Source of the DNA: Paraburkholderia silvatlantica
GTDB taxonomy: Bacteria > Pseudomonadota > Gammaproteobacteria > Burkholderiales > Burkholderiaceae
Length of the DNA: 64,000 nucleotides
Assembly (NCBI RefSeq): GCF_003096715.1
Contig: NZ_QEOL01000009.1
Coordinates: 62,001-126,000, forward strand
Reading direction: 5' to 3'
Under the pieces are notes generated by a model. The model saw nothing but the letters and a program-made list of their open reading frames with translations, searched no databases and was not told the origin of the DNA. The translations under genes and the position numbers were made by a program. Every line of letters starts with the position of its first letter. The stretch's first letter is position 1. Below are positions 17,585 to 25,669 of the stretch, piece by piece.

Positions 17585-18859
17585 TCAGGAGACCGCGTCC
17601 TTGAAGCGGAAGTACGCGCCCACCAACGGCAGGAACCACTCGCGTCCCGCGTAGCCCGGCAGCGCCTTCCACTCCTGCCGTGCCCACGGGTTCGCGCGCG
17701 CGGTACCCGTCACGATATCGGCCATCACGTCGCCCATGTACGTCGACATCTGCGTGCCGTGTCCGCTGTAGGCGACCGAGTAGTACAGCCCATCGTGCTT
17801 GCCCGCCGACGGCAAACGATCGGCAGTCGCTTCGACGAGGCCGCCCCAGCAATAGTCGATGCGCACGTCGCGAAGATCCGGCAGCAACCTGTCCAGCGAA
17901 TCTTTCAGGATTCCTCCGCTCTTGCGATCCGATGCCGGATTGCTGCGCGCGAACTGCGCGCGGCCGCCCCACACCAGCCGATCGTCGTCGGATGTCCGGA
18001 AGTAGTTGCCGAAGTTCAGGCTCGTCACGTAGTTGCGGCGATTCGGCAATGCGCGATCGAGCAGTGGCCCAATCGGTTCGGTGACGATCACGAAGCTGCC
18101 GACCGGCACGATGCGGCGCTGCCACCATCCGAACGGTCCGTGATTCGAGCAGCCCGTGGCGAGCAGCACGCGTCCCGCTTCGATCTCGCCTTTCGCCGTG
18201 ACCACGCGATGCCGGTCGCCGCCGAGGTTGGTCAGTTTGGTGACCGCCGCGTTTTCGAAGATGCGCGCGCCGTGACGCGCCGCCGCCGTCGCGAGTCCGG
18301 TACCGAAGCGGCCCATGTGCATCTGCGCGCCGCGCCGGTCGAGCATGCCGCCGTGAAATGCATCCGATGCGATCTCGCGGCGCACGTCGCTCGCCGACAG
18401 CAGTTCGACGTCCTGGCGCAGATACTTGCGCAGCGCTTCGTAGTTGCGAGCGATACCGGCCATATGGCTCGCTTTGCTGGCGAGCTTGAGCTTGCCGTGG
18501 CGCACGAAGCTGCAATCGATCTGCTCGCGCTCGATCAATTGCTCGACGTAATCGACCGCATCGGTGTAGACCTGATAGTGCTGTTTGGCGGTCTGCTCGC
18601 CATAACGGTCGATCAGATCGGGCAGGCTCTGCGCGGTGCCCGGACTGCAATGGCCGCCGTTGCGGCCCGATGCCTCGCCGTGAATGCGCGACGCCTCGAG
18701 CAGCACCACGTCGACACCCTTGCGCGCGAGCGACAGCGCCGCCGACAGCCCCGTGAAGCCGCCGCCGATCACCACCACGTCCGCGCGCGCCGGAAGATCG
18801 CCGGTCGCGCCGGCGTCGAAACACGGCGCGGTCGCCAGCCAGAAAGATTCGAGTTTCAT
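17585..18859 (-). CDS. FAD-dependent oxidoreductase, PuuB/ordL-like (DAO family)
   Basis: Flavoenzyme of 424 residues with N-terminal Rossmann motif VVVIGGGFTGLSAALSLARK and the following LLEASRIHGEASGRNGGHC, a signature of gamma-glutamylputrescine oxidase (PuuB) and OrdL-type enzymes. It ends with VAYSGHGTQMSTYMGDVMAD, the distal FAD contact. The ATG at 18859 overlaps the HAD gene stop (ATGA), implying coupled translation. The family oxidises a primary or secondary amine to an aldehyde or imine plus ammonia. The aldehyde dehydrogenase at 19561 in the same run could take the product. No glutamate-polyamine ligase is present here, so a true Puu pathway is not supported. Confidence 0.93.
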   Translation of the reverse strand: MKLESFWLATAPCFDAGATGDLPARADVVVIGGGFTGLSAALSLARKGVDVVLLEASRIHGEASGRNGGHCSPGTAQSLPDLIDRYGEQTAKQHYQVYTDAVDYVEQLIEREQIDCSFVRHGKLKLASKASHMAGIARNYEALRKYLRQDVELLSASDVRREIASDAFHGGMLDRRGAQMHMGRFGTGLATAAARHGARIFENAAVTKLTNLGGDRHRVVTAKGEIEAGRVLLATGCSNHGPFGWWQRRIVPVGSFVIVTEPIGPLLDRALPNRRNYVTSLNFGNYFRTSDDDRLVWGGRAQFARSNPASDRKSGGILKDSLDRLLPDLRDVRIDYCWGGLVEATADRLPSAGKHDGLYYSVAYSGHGTQMSTYMGDVMADIVTGTARANPWARQEWKALPGYAGREWFLPLVGAYFRFKDAVS

Positions 18860-19524
18860 AGACCGACGACGGCGGCGAGGCCACCGATATCCCTGATTTC
18901 CGTATAGCCGTAGTACGGGTTGGCCGGCTCGTGACCGCGGTTGACCCACACCTTGTTTTTGATACCCATGTCGTGCGCGGTCATCAGGTCATAACGGAAA
19001 CTCGACGACACGTGCAGAATGTCTTCCGGATTGCAGTTCAACTGGCCGAGCAGATATTCGAACGCCTTCATCTGCGGCTTGTACGCCTGCGCCTGCTCGG
19101 CGGTGTAGACCGCGTGGAACGGCACGCCGATGCGCTCGATGTTATGTGGAATCTGCACGTTCGCCGCGTTCGTCAAACCGACGAGCGGGAACTCCTTCGC
19201 GACTTTCGCGAGACCGGCGCTGGTGTCCGGATGCGGCCCCCACGTCGGCACCTGATCGTAGATGGCCTTGCCGTCGCCTTCGCGATACTCGACGCCCATA
19301 CGCCTGCAGGCGCGGCGGATCGCGTTGTCGACCACCTGTTCGTACGGCTTCCACGCGCCCAGCACTTCGTCGAGGCGGTAAGCGGCAAACGCGTCCGTGA
19401 ACGCGCGCATTTTCCCGGCGGGTACGCGGTCCTGGTAGAGCGCGGTCGCGGCCGGCGCCATCTCGAAGTTGATGAGCGTGCCGTAGCAATCGAAGGTAAT
19501 GAACTTGGGCTGGAACAACGACAT
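18856..19524 (-). CDS. HAD superfamily hydrolase, haloacid dehalogenase type II-like
   Basis: Protein of 222 residues with HAD motif I FDCYGTLI (nucleophile Asp11 or nearby), motif II VGLTNAAN with Asn instead of Ser/Thr-Asn order typical of L-2-haloacid dehalogenases, a Lys in QAYKPQMKAFEYLL, and the C-terminal SSSFRYDLMTAHDMGIKNKVWV. The family hydrolyses 2-haloacids or phosphate esters. Its place between an aldehyde dehydrogenase and a flavin oxidase is recurrent in amine-catabolism loci, but its role there is not settled. Overlap with the next gene by 4 bp shows operon membership. Confidence 0.88.
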   Translation of the reverse strand: MSLFQPKFITFDCYGTLINFEMAPAATALYQDRVPAGKMRAFTDAFAAYRLDEVLGAWKPYEQVVDNAIRRACRRMGVEYREGDGKAIYDQVPTWGPHPDTSAGLAKVAKEFPLVGLTNAANVQIPHNIERIGVPFHAVYTAEQAQAYKPQMKAFEYLLGQLNCNPEDILHVSSSFRYDLMTAHDMGIKNKVWVNRGHEPANPYYGYTEIRDIGGLAAVVGL

Positions 19525-19560
19525 GGGGGTGTCCTTGGAAACTGGGCGCGAAGCCCGGAA

Positions 19561-21030
19561 TTAAAAATCGATCAGCACGGACTTGTAGCGAAGGTTGGCT
19601 TCGAAGGCCTGACGGCCGAGATCCTTGCCGAGGCCCGAGCCTTTGAAGCCGCCGGTCGGAATGATGAAGTCCCACGTGCGGCCGAAACGGTTGATCCACA
19701 CGGTGCCCGCCTGGATGCGGCGCGTCGCGCGCAGCGCGCGGCCGATATCGAGCGTGTGGACGCCGGCCGCAAGGCCGTAGGTCGCGTGATCGGCGAGCGC
19801 GAGCGCTTCGTCTTCGTCGTCGAAGGTTTGCACGGTCAGCACGGGACCGAAGATCTCCTCGCGCACCGCGAGCGATTCGCCCGTCACGCCGGCGAGCAGC
19901 GTCGGGCGGTAATAGTGGCCGCCGCCGTCGCAATCGAAGAAATCGGCGCCGCACAGCGCGCTCGCGCCGTCGTCGATGGTCTGCCTGACCGCCGCGTGAA
20001 TCTTGCGCGCCTGCGTCTCGCTGATGATCGGCGGGAAACACGCCGGTTCGCGCCAGGTCGGCCCCGGCCGCAGCGCGCCGGCCTTCGCGATGACCGCGTC
20101 GATCAGCGGGTCGGCGATGCCGCGCTGCACAATCAGCCGCGTGCCGGACACGCAGGCCTGACCCGCGTTCGACGTGAAGCCACGGACGATACGGCCGGCG
20201 ACCGCATCGACGTCGCCGGCATCGTCGAACACGACCTGCGGACTCTTGCCGCCGAGCTCGAGCGTGACCGGCTTGGTGCCATGGCGCGCGGCGTCGCTCA
20301 TGATCGCGGCGCCAGTGCGCGTCGAGCCGGTGAACGACACCTTGCCGATCAGCGGATGCCTGACGAGCGCCGCGCCCGCGCTCGCGCCGCGGCCCTGCAC
20401 GATATTGAAGACGCCGGGCGGCACGCCCGCTTCGATCGCGAGTTCGGCGAGACGCATCACCGAGTACGGCGTCAGCTCCGACGGCTTGAGCACCATCGCG
20501 TTGCCGGCCGCGAGCGCGGGCGCGCATTTCCACGACGCCATCATCAGCGGGAAATTCCATGGCGCGATCGCGGCGACCACCCCGTACGGTTCGGGCAGCA
20601 CGAGACCCAGGCTGTCGCGTTGGGTCGGCACCGCGTCGCCGCCGAACTTGTCGGCGCACTCGGCGAAAAAGCGGATGCACTCGGCGGTGAACGGCACGTC
20701 GAACGCGCGCGCTTCGGCGATCGGACGCGTCGAACCGATCGCTTCGAGACGCCCGAGCGCATCCGCATCGGCATCGATCAGATCGGCCCAGCGCGACAGC
20801 ACACGCGCACGCTCGCGCGGCGCACGCGTGCCCCAGCCGCTCGCGAGCCAGCTGCGATGCGCATCGCGCACGGCCCGATCGACCAGATCGCCGGATGCGT
20901 CGGGCAGCGTGCCCATCACACCGCCGTCAGACGGGCGCAAGACCTCGATTTCCGCGCGGCCTTCGACGCGTTCGCCGCCGATGAAATGTCCGCCCGGAAC
21001 GGAATCGAGATGGAAAGTGTCGTCCTTCAT
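19561..21030 (-). CDS. NAD(P)-dependent aldehyde dehydrogenase
   Basis: Aldehyde dehydrogenase of 489 residues from the ATG at 21030; an upstream extension to 21162 has no family similarity and crosses the promoter region. Core motifs: APWNFPLMMASWKCAPALAA, FTGSTRTGAAI, catalytic Glu in TLELGGKSPQVVFDDAGD and nucleophile Cys in NAGQACVSGTRLIVQ. It resembles PuuC/betaine-aldehyde or gamma-aminobutyraldehyde dehydrogenases. It is the first gene of the - strand run that includes the PuuB-like oxidase, so it likely oxidises that enzyme's aldehyde product. It is divergent from the LysR gene at 21188, and the motif copy at 21164 lies between them. Confidence 0.95.
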   Translation of the reverse strand: MKDDTFHLDSVPGGHFIGGERVEGRAEIEVLRPSDGGVMGTLPDASGDLVDRAVRDAHRSWLASGWGTRAPRERARVLSRWADLIDADADALGRLEAIGSTRPIAEARAFDVPFTAECIRFFAECADKFGGDAVPTQRDSLGLVLPEPYGVVAAIAPWNFPLMMASWKCAPALAAGNAMVLKPSELTPYSVMRLAELAIEAGVPPGVFNIVQGRGASAGAALVRHPLIGKVSFTGSTRTGAAIMSDAARHGTKPVTLELGGKSPQVVFDDAGDVDAVAGRIVRGFTSNAGQACVSGTRLIVQRGIADPLIDAVIAKAGALRPGPTWREPACFPPIISETQARKIHAAVRQTIDDGASALCGADFFDCDGGGHYYRPTLLAGVTGESLAVREEIFGPVLTVQTFDDEDEALALADHATYGLAAGVHTLDIGRALRATRRIQAGTVWINRFGRTWDFIIPTGGFKGSGLGKDLGRQAFEANLRYKSVLIDF

Positions 21031-21163
21031 GGCGTTTGGTATGGATCCCTCATGGACAGGGAATGAACGCTGCGAAGTCTGTCGCGGCAACGTTTCATCA
21101 TGTTCCGGCGAGTGTATGAACGACAATTTCTTTTGACAAATGCGCATATAATCGTGGGTCATT

Positions 21164-21177
21164 CCTTTTTGATATAC
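21164..21177 (-). promoter_or_regulatory. Operator candidate, CCATATCAAAAAG motif copy 3
   Basis: The - strand reads GTATATCAAAAAGG, 10-15 bp upstream of the LysR start codon and 134 bp upstream of the divergent aldehyde dehydrogenase. This placement suits autoregulation plus divergent activation by a LysR protein. Confidence 0.45.
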
Positions 21178-21187
21178 CCATCAGCCG

Positions 21188-22072
21188 ATGCTGAATTTCC
21201 GTGAAATTCAGGCCTTCCGCGCGGTCATGCTGTCGGGTTCGATGACGCAAGCCGCCAAGGATCTGCACACCTCGCAATCGAACATCAGCCGCGTCATCAG
21301 CCAGCTGGAACGGCGTATCGGCGTCAAGCTGTTCGAACGGCAGATCGGCAAGCTGATGCCGACGCTCGAAGGCCAGGTGTTCTTCCGCGATGTCGAACAC
21401 ACGTTCGCGAGCCTGCGCGGTCTCGAAGAGAAAGCCGAATCCATCCGCAAGCGCGGCAGCGGCCGTCTGCGCGTCGCCGCGGTGCCGTCGATGGCGATCG
21501 TCGCCGTGCCCGATGCGATCCACCTTTTTGCACAGCGCTTTCCGGATGTCGATGTCACGCTGCAAGTGGCCGATTCGCTGACTGTCTGCCAGTGGCTCGC
21601 GACCGGTTACGCCGACGTCGGCATCGCGTCCGAAATCTTCAACGGCACCAGCGTCGCGTCGGAAGTGGTACGCAGGAGTCAGGGCGTATGCATCGTGCCG
21701 TCCGACCACCGGCTCGCGCAGCGCGAAGGCGCGGTCACGCCCGCTGATCTGATCGGCGAGCGCTTTCTGTCGCTCAAGTCGAGCGACGTGATGCGCAAGC
21801 GGATCGACGATGCGTGTCTGATCGACGGCGAGGACAAGCGCATCCTCGCGTACGAATCGCACTTTGCCGCAGCGATCTGCCGGATGGTCGTGCGCGGCAT
21901 GGGCGTGAGTCTGATGAATCAGCTGGTCGCGCGCGAATACGCGGACCAGCTTGCCATCCTGCCGTTCTCGAAGCGCATCGAATTCGCCACCTACGTCGTC
22001 TATCCGCTCAACATTCCGATGAACATGCTGGCGAAATCGTTCGCCGACGCGTTCCGCGAAAGCAGCGGATGA
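21188..22072 (+). CDS. LysR family transcriptional regulator
   Basis: Regulator of 294 residues. The N-terminal winged helix-turn-helix (residues about 1-62) contains AFRAVMLSGSMTQAAKDLHTS and SNISRVISQLERRIGVKLFE. A linker helix and a two-lobed co-inducer domain follow (from about residue 90, LRVAAVPSMAIVAVPDAIHL). It resembles the opine-type regulators OccR and NocR by eye. It is divergently placed from the aldehyde dehydrogenase run, the classical LysR layout. The repeated CCATATCAAAAAG motif at its own promoter and at 12.2, 12.3 and 22.1 kb makes it the best candidate regulator for the whole 5.5-24 kb region. The co-inducer is unknown. Confidence 0.94.
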   Translation: MLNFREIQAFRAVMLSGSMTQAAKDLHTSQSNISRVISQLERRIGVKLFERQIGKLMPTLEGQVFFRDVEHTFASLRGLEEKAESIRKRGSGRLRVAAVPSMAIVAVPDAIHLFAQRFPDVDVTLQVADSLTVCQWLATGYADVGIASEIFNGTSVASEVVRRSQGVCIVPSDHRLAQREGAVTPADLIGERFLSLKSSDVMRKRIDDACLIDGEDKRILAYESHFAAAICRMVVRGMGVSLMNQLVAREYADQLAILPFSKRIEFATYVVYPLNIPMNMLAKSFADAFRESSG

Positions 22073-22108
22073 CGGCGCGCCCATCCTCGCGCTTACCCCC
22101 GCGTTTAC

Positions 22109-22119
22109 CCCATATCAAA
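22109..22119 (+). promoter_or_regulatory. Operator candidate, CCATATCAAAAAG motif copy 4 (partial)
   Basis: The + strand reads CCCATATCAAA, identical to the first 11 bases of copy 2, and lies 130 bp upstream of the MmgE/PrpD gene. The 3' AAG part is not conserved, so this copy is weaker. Confidence 0.35.
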
Positions 22120-22248
22120 CGATGATCGCCGCATCTCGAATGCGTATTTGACGTGCGATTTCGTCCTTCGTAGCCTCGTCACGTTTTGCTTCGGACACCG
22201 CGCGCGCGTTGGTCGCGCCGTCGTGCCGGTCAAACGGAACGAGGAACC

Positions 22249-23637
22249 ATGTCGGATCACCACGGCTTTGCCGGCCTCGCGCGATGGCTGATCGCGCACC
22301 GCTTCGAAACCATCCCCGCCGACGCGCTGGCGGCGGGCAAGCAATGCGTGCTCGACGGCCTCGCGTGTCTGCGGGCCGGACTCGACACCGTGCAACTGCG
22401 GGCGATGCTGCGCGCGCTGGCGCTGAATTCGGTAGCCGCCGAAGGCGCGATTCCGCTCGGCCGCGGCCTGCACGGCGGCCTGCTCGACGCCGCGCACGCC
22501 TACGCGCAAGCCGCGAACGTGCTCGACTTCGACGACTGCTATCGCGAGGAAGCGCCCTCGCATCCCGGCGCGACGATCATCGGGCCCGCGCTCGCCTGCG
22601 CGCATCGATCATCGAAAAGCGGCCGCGACCTGCTGCACGCGATCGTCGTCGCGTACGAGGCGTCGCTGCGGATCGGCACGATGCTCTGCCCAAGCGAGGC
22701 CGCGCCGTCGAAGGACATCGGCTACGCGACCTGGCAGACCTTCGGCGCGTTCATCGCCGCCGGCATGCTGCTGGAACTCGACGAAACGCAGTGGCGGCAC
22801 GGCTTCGGGCTGACCGCGCAGCAGGCGCCGATGCCGACGATCGTGCGGGCCAATCCGCAAGGCGGCTATACATGGCTCAAGAACGGCTACGGCAACGCGG
22901 CGTCGATCGGCGTGCTGTCGGCCTGTCTTGCGAAGGAAGGCTATGCCGGCGATCAGCATTTCTTCTCCGACGAATTCGGCTTCTGGAAAACTTATGGTTC
23001 CGACCGCATCCGTCCCGCCTGTCTCGACACGCTGCCCGGCGACGACTGGCTGATCCGCCGCATCGAATTCAAACCGTGGGCATGTTGCCGATGGGCGCAT
23101 CCCGCGCTCGAAGGCGTGCTGCAGATGAAGCTGCGCTTTCCACTCGAACAGATCGACGCGATCGACCTGTATTCGTTCAGGGAATTCGTCGATACGCTCG
23201 ACTCGCCGTTCCCGGCCAATCTGATCGATGCGCAATTCAACGCCCGCTTTCTGATCGCGTCGGCCTTCGTCGCCGACGATCTCAACGACGCGCTGCGCGA
23301 ACCCGATTTCGCATCACCGGCGATTCGCGCGCTGTTCGCGAAGATTCACGTGCATCACGAACCGGCGTTCGACCGGCAGCACCGCGCGGACATGTCGATC
23401 CCGACGCGTGTCGTGCTGCGCCTCGCCGACGGTTCCCGCCACGAAACGCTGCTCGCGGAACCGCTCGGCTCACATCGCCGCGAGCCGATGTCGCCCGACG
23501 CGACGCGCGCGAAGTTCGCCGCCGCGCTCAGGCCGGTGATTGGCGCGGTGCCGACAGAACGCGCGCTCGCGACGATCCTCGAACTGGAGGCGCACTCGGC
23601 GCGCGATCTGATGCAGGCACTGTTTCCCTCGGTGTGA
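22249..23637 (+). CDS. MmgE/PrpD family protein
   Basis: Cytosolic protein of 462 residues of the MmgE/PrpD fold, which includes 2-methylcitrate dehydratase, cis-aconitate decarboxylase and iminodisuccinate epimerase. The ATG at 22249 follows gaggaacc. Family features are the helical N-terminal half with NVLDFDDCYREEAPSHPGAT, the segment WLKNGYGNAASIGVLSACLA, and the lid-domain start FEFKPWACCRWAHPALEG (IEFKPWACCRWAHPAL). It lacks an obvious partner from propionate metabolism, so PrpD function is unlikely. It stands between the LysR and IclR genes and converges with IclR. It may dehydrate or epimerise an intermediate of the local pathway. Confidence 0.9.
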   Translation: MSDHHGFAGLARWLIAHRFETIPADALAAGKQCVLDGLACLRAGLDTVQLRAMLRALALNSVAAEGAIPLGRGLHGGLLDAAHAYAQAANVLDFDDCYREEAPSHPGATIIGPALACAHRSSKSGRDLLHAIVVAYEASLRIGTMLCPSEAAPSKDIGYATWQTFGAFIAAGMLLELDETQWRHGFGLTAQQAPMPTIVRANPQGGYTWLKNGYGNAASIGVLSACLAKEGYAGDQHFFSDEFGFWKTYGSDRIRPACLDTLPGDDWLIRRIEFKPWACCRWAHPALEGVLQMKLRFPLEQIDAIDLYSFREFVDTLDSPFPANLIDAQFNARFLIASAFVADDLNDALREPDFASPAIRALFAKIHVHHEPAFDRQHRADMSIPTRVVLRLADGSRHETLLAEPLGSHRREPMSPDATRAKFAAALRPVIGAVPTERALATILELEAHSARDLMQALFPSV

Positions 23638-23646
23638 GCGGACCTT

Positions 23647-24390
23647 TCAATCGACGCTGGCGCCGCTGATGTCGTTAGCGGCGTTGCGCACCGCGCGTCC
23701 CCATTCTTCGATCCGCTCCGGATCGAAGCGCGAGCCTGGCATCGAGAAGCACACGCTCGCCACCGCGACGCCGTTGCCGTCGAACACCGGCGCACCGATC
23801 GCGTAGATCTGGTGACGGTACTGGCCGAGATTCACGGAGTAGCCGCGCTCGCGAATGCGCTCGAGCTCTTCGCGGATCAGCGCCGGATCGTTGACGGTGT
23901 TTTCGCCGTACTTCGGCAGTTCGCGCCCGAGGATCGCATCGATCTGGCCGTCGTTCATGTGAGCGAGCATCGCAAGGCCGTTGGCCGTCGCATGGAACGG
24001 CGACACGTTGCCGATCGAATACGCGGTGCGCACGAACTGCCTGCACTCGGTTTCCTCGATCAGAACCATCGCCGTCGTGCCGTCCGGAATCGACAGATGA
24101 ACGGTTTCGTTGACGAGATCGCACAGGTCCTGCATCGGCTGGCGCGCGGCTTTCTGCAACGCACCACCTTTCAGCGCAATGGGTCGCACACCGACCACCC
24201 GTGCGCCGACTTCCCAGCGCGTCACTTCGGTGCCGGCCTGGCGCAGCCAGCCCGCTTCCTGAAACGTCATCAGCACGCGCTGCACGCTCGATTTCGGCAT
24301 CTTCAGCAGCTTCGACAGCTCGCTGACGCCGATCGGCTGATGCTGCGAAATCGTTTCGATGATCTCGATGCTCTTGAGAAGGCTGTTCAT
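23647..24390 (-). CDS. IclR family transcriptional regulator
   Basis: Regulator of 247 residues. The N-terminal winged helix (about 1-65) has IIETISQHQPIGVSELSKLL and KSSVQRVLMTFQEAGWLRQ. The C-terminal effector domain (about 75-247) has ATANGLAMLAHM and GYSVNLGQYRHQIYAIGAPVFDGNG, usual for the family. It is divergent from the binding-protein/Hyu operon starting at 24550 and most likely controls it. A perfect palindrome directly abuts its start codon (24391-24412), suggesting autorepression. The effector is unknown. Confidence 0.94.
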   Translation of the reverse strand: MNSLLKSIEIIETISQHQPIGVSELSKLLKMPKSSVQRVLMTFQEAGWLRQAGTEVTRWEVGARVVGVRPIALKGGALQKAARQPMQDLCDLVNETVHLSIPDGTTAMVLIEETECRQFVRTAYSIGNVSPFHATANGLAMLAHMNDGQIDAILGRELPKYGENTVNDPALIREELERIRERGYSVNLGQYRHQIYAIGAPVFDGNGVAVASVCFSMPGSRFDPERIEEWGRAVRNAANDISGASVD

Positions 24391-24412
24391 TTTTGATCCC
24401 TTGCGATCAAAA
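24391..24412. promoter_or_regulatory. Palindromic operator/leader hairpin at the IclR start codon
   Basis: TTTTGATC and GATCAAAA form a perfect 8-bp inverted repeat around a 6-base spacer (cccttgc region). On the - strand the spacer contains the aagg ribosome site and the second arm ends exactly at the IclR ATG. It can be a DNA operator for IclR, an mRNA hairpin that controls initiation, or both. Confidence 0.5.
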
Positions 24413-24549
24413 GGCTTGCATGCTAATTTGTACCGTATTCAAGCACGGCGTGCCGTATTGTGGCACACAACCAAAGCGTGTGCAAATGCGTGAGTGCCGT
24501 GAATTGTTCGTCACCGATCGTTGGAATCCTTCACCGCGTTGGGAGAACC

Positions 24550-25608
24550 ATGGAGTTCATCGCCTCGAAAGTCCGTCGTCCGTCGACAACCCTGCTTCTC
24601 ACCGGCGCCTTCGCGCTCGCCTGCCTGTCGGTTTCGACGGCCGCGTTCAGCGCCGATCTCACCGTCACCGCGTTCGGCGGCACATGGGAAAAGGCCTATC
24701 GCAAATGTTTCGTCGAGCCGTTCGAAAAGAAGACCGGGAAAACCGTCGACGTGACGCTCGGCAATCCGCTGCAATGGGTCAATCAGGTCGCAGCGAACCC
24801 GGCCAGGCCGCCGATCGACGTGATGGTGAGCACGCCCGAAGCGACGTATATCGCGATCGAGCGCAAGCTGCTCGATCCGGTCACCGTGAAGGACGTGCCC
24901 AATCTCGCGCAACTCGATCCGCGCCTCGTGCAGTACGGCCACGGTTACGGCTTTCCGATCACGTACGGCGATTTCGGCCTGATGTACAGCGTGAAGCGCG
25001 TGAAGAATCCGCCGAAGTCGTGGAAGGAATTCGTCGACGGCGTGGTCGCGGGCAAATATCAGGCTGGCATCCCGGACATCAATTACGTCGCGACGCCGGC
25101 GGGCCTCATCACGCTTTTCAACCAGATCTACGGCGGCTCGCCGACCAACATCCAGCCGGCGCTCGATCAGGTCAAGCGCATGCGCGACAGCAGGAACGTG
25201 ACGTTCTTCAGCGAGCCGAACGCGCCGCTCAACGCGATCCGCAACGGCGACATCGACATCGCGATGTACTACGACGGCCGCGCGTGGAGCGAACACGACT
25301 CCACCAATGCCGACATCGCGTGGATCAACCCGGCGCCCGGATCGGTGGCGTTTCCGAACATGGCGGTAAAGGTAAAGAACGGCTCGCCGCTCGGCATGCA
25401 ATTTCTCGATGAACTCGCGTCGGCGCAAGGGCAGTCGTGCTTCGCCAACGCGATGCAGTACACCGCGTCGAACACCAGGGTCACCTACGACGCGAAGGTC
25501 AAACCGCGCATCGCCACGGTCGACAAATCGATCTGGGTGAATTTCGAGGACATCGGCAAGTACGTGCCGCAATGGATCGAAAGCTGGAACAAGCAGATCG
25601 GTCACTGA
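24550..25608 (+). CDS. ABC transporter substrate-binding protein, spermidine/putrescine type (PotD-like)
   Basis: Periplasmic binding protein of 352 residues. The ATG at 24550 follows gggagaacc and encodes a signal peptide with hydrophobic core LLLTGAFALACLSVSTAAFSA, cleaved near FSADLTV (core quoted as TGAFALACLSVSTAAFSA). Mature sequence begins LTVTAFGGTWEKAYRKCF, typical of family-1 binding proteins of the PotD/IdiA group. It also has GYGFPITYGDFGLMYSVKRV and NGDIDIAMYYDGRAW. With HyuA, HyuB and the three transporter genes downstream it forms one operon. The ligand is probably the substrate of the amidohydrolase. It is divergent from IclR. Confidence 0.93.
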   Translation: MEFIASKVRRPSTTLLLTGAFALACLSVSTAAFSADLTVTAFGGTWEKAYRKCFVEPFEKKTGKTVDVTLGNPLQWVNQVAANPARPPIDVMVSTPEATYIAIERKLLDPVTVKDVPNLAQLDPRLVQYGHGYGFPITYGDFGLMYSVKRVKNPPKSWKEFVDGVVAGKYQAGIPDINYVATPAGLITLFNQIYGGSPTNIQPALDQVKRMRDSRNVTFFSEPNAPLNAIRNGDIDIAMYYDGRAWSEHDSTNADIAWINPAPGSVAFPNMAVKVKNGSPLGMQFLDELASAQGQSCFANAMQYTASNTRVTYDAKVKPRIATVDKSIWVNFEDIGKYVPQWIESWNKQIGH

Positions 25609-25669
25609 AAGGCGCAACGCGGACGCACAGGCGCCGCATGGCAAATCCGGAGAAAGGCAGAGGAAGGCA

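Noticed and set aside
17585..21030. Assignment as a complete Puu polyamine pathway
   Set aside because: The ligase and gamma-glutamyl hydrolase genes are not in the window, so only PuuB-like and PuuC-like similarity is claimed.
21133..21152. TTGACA followed by TATAAT upstream of the LysR gene
   Set aside because: The hexamers are separated by only 8 bp, far from the 16-18 bp needed for a sigma-70 promoter. The TATAAT alone may still be used.
22249..23637. Assignment of the MmgE/PrpD gene as 2-methylcitrate dehydratase prpD
   Set aside because: No prpB, prpC or acnD neighbours and different regulation; only family membership is supported.
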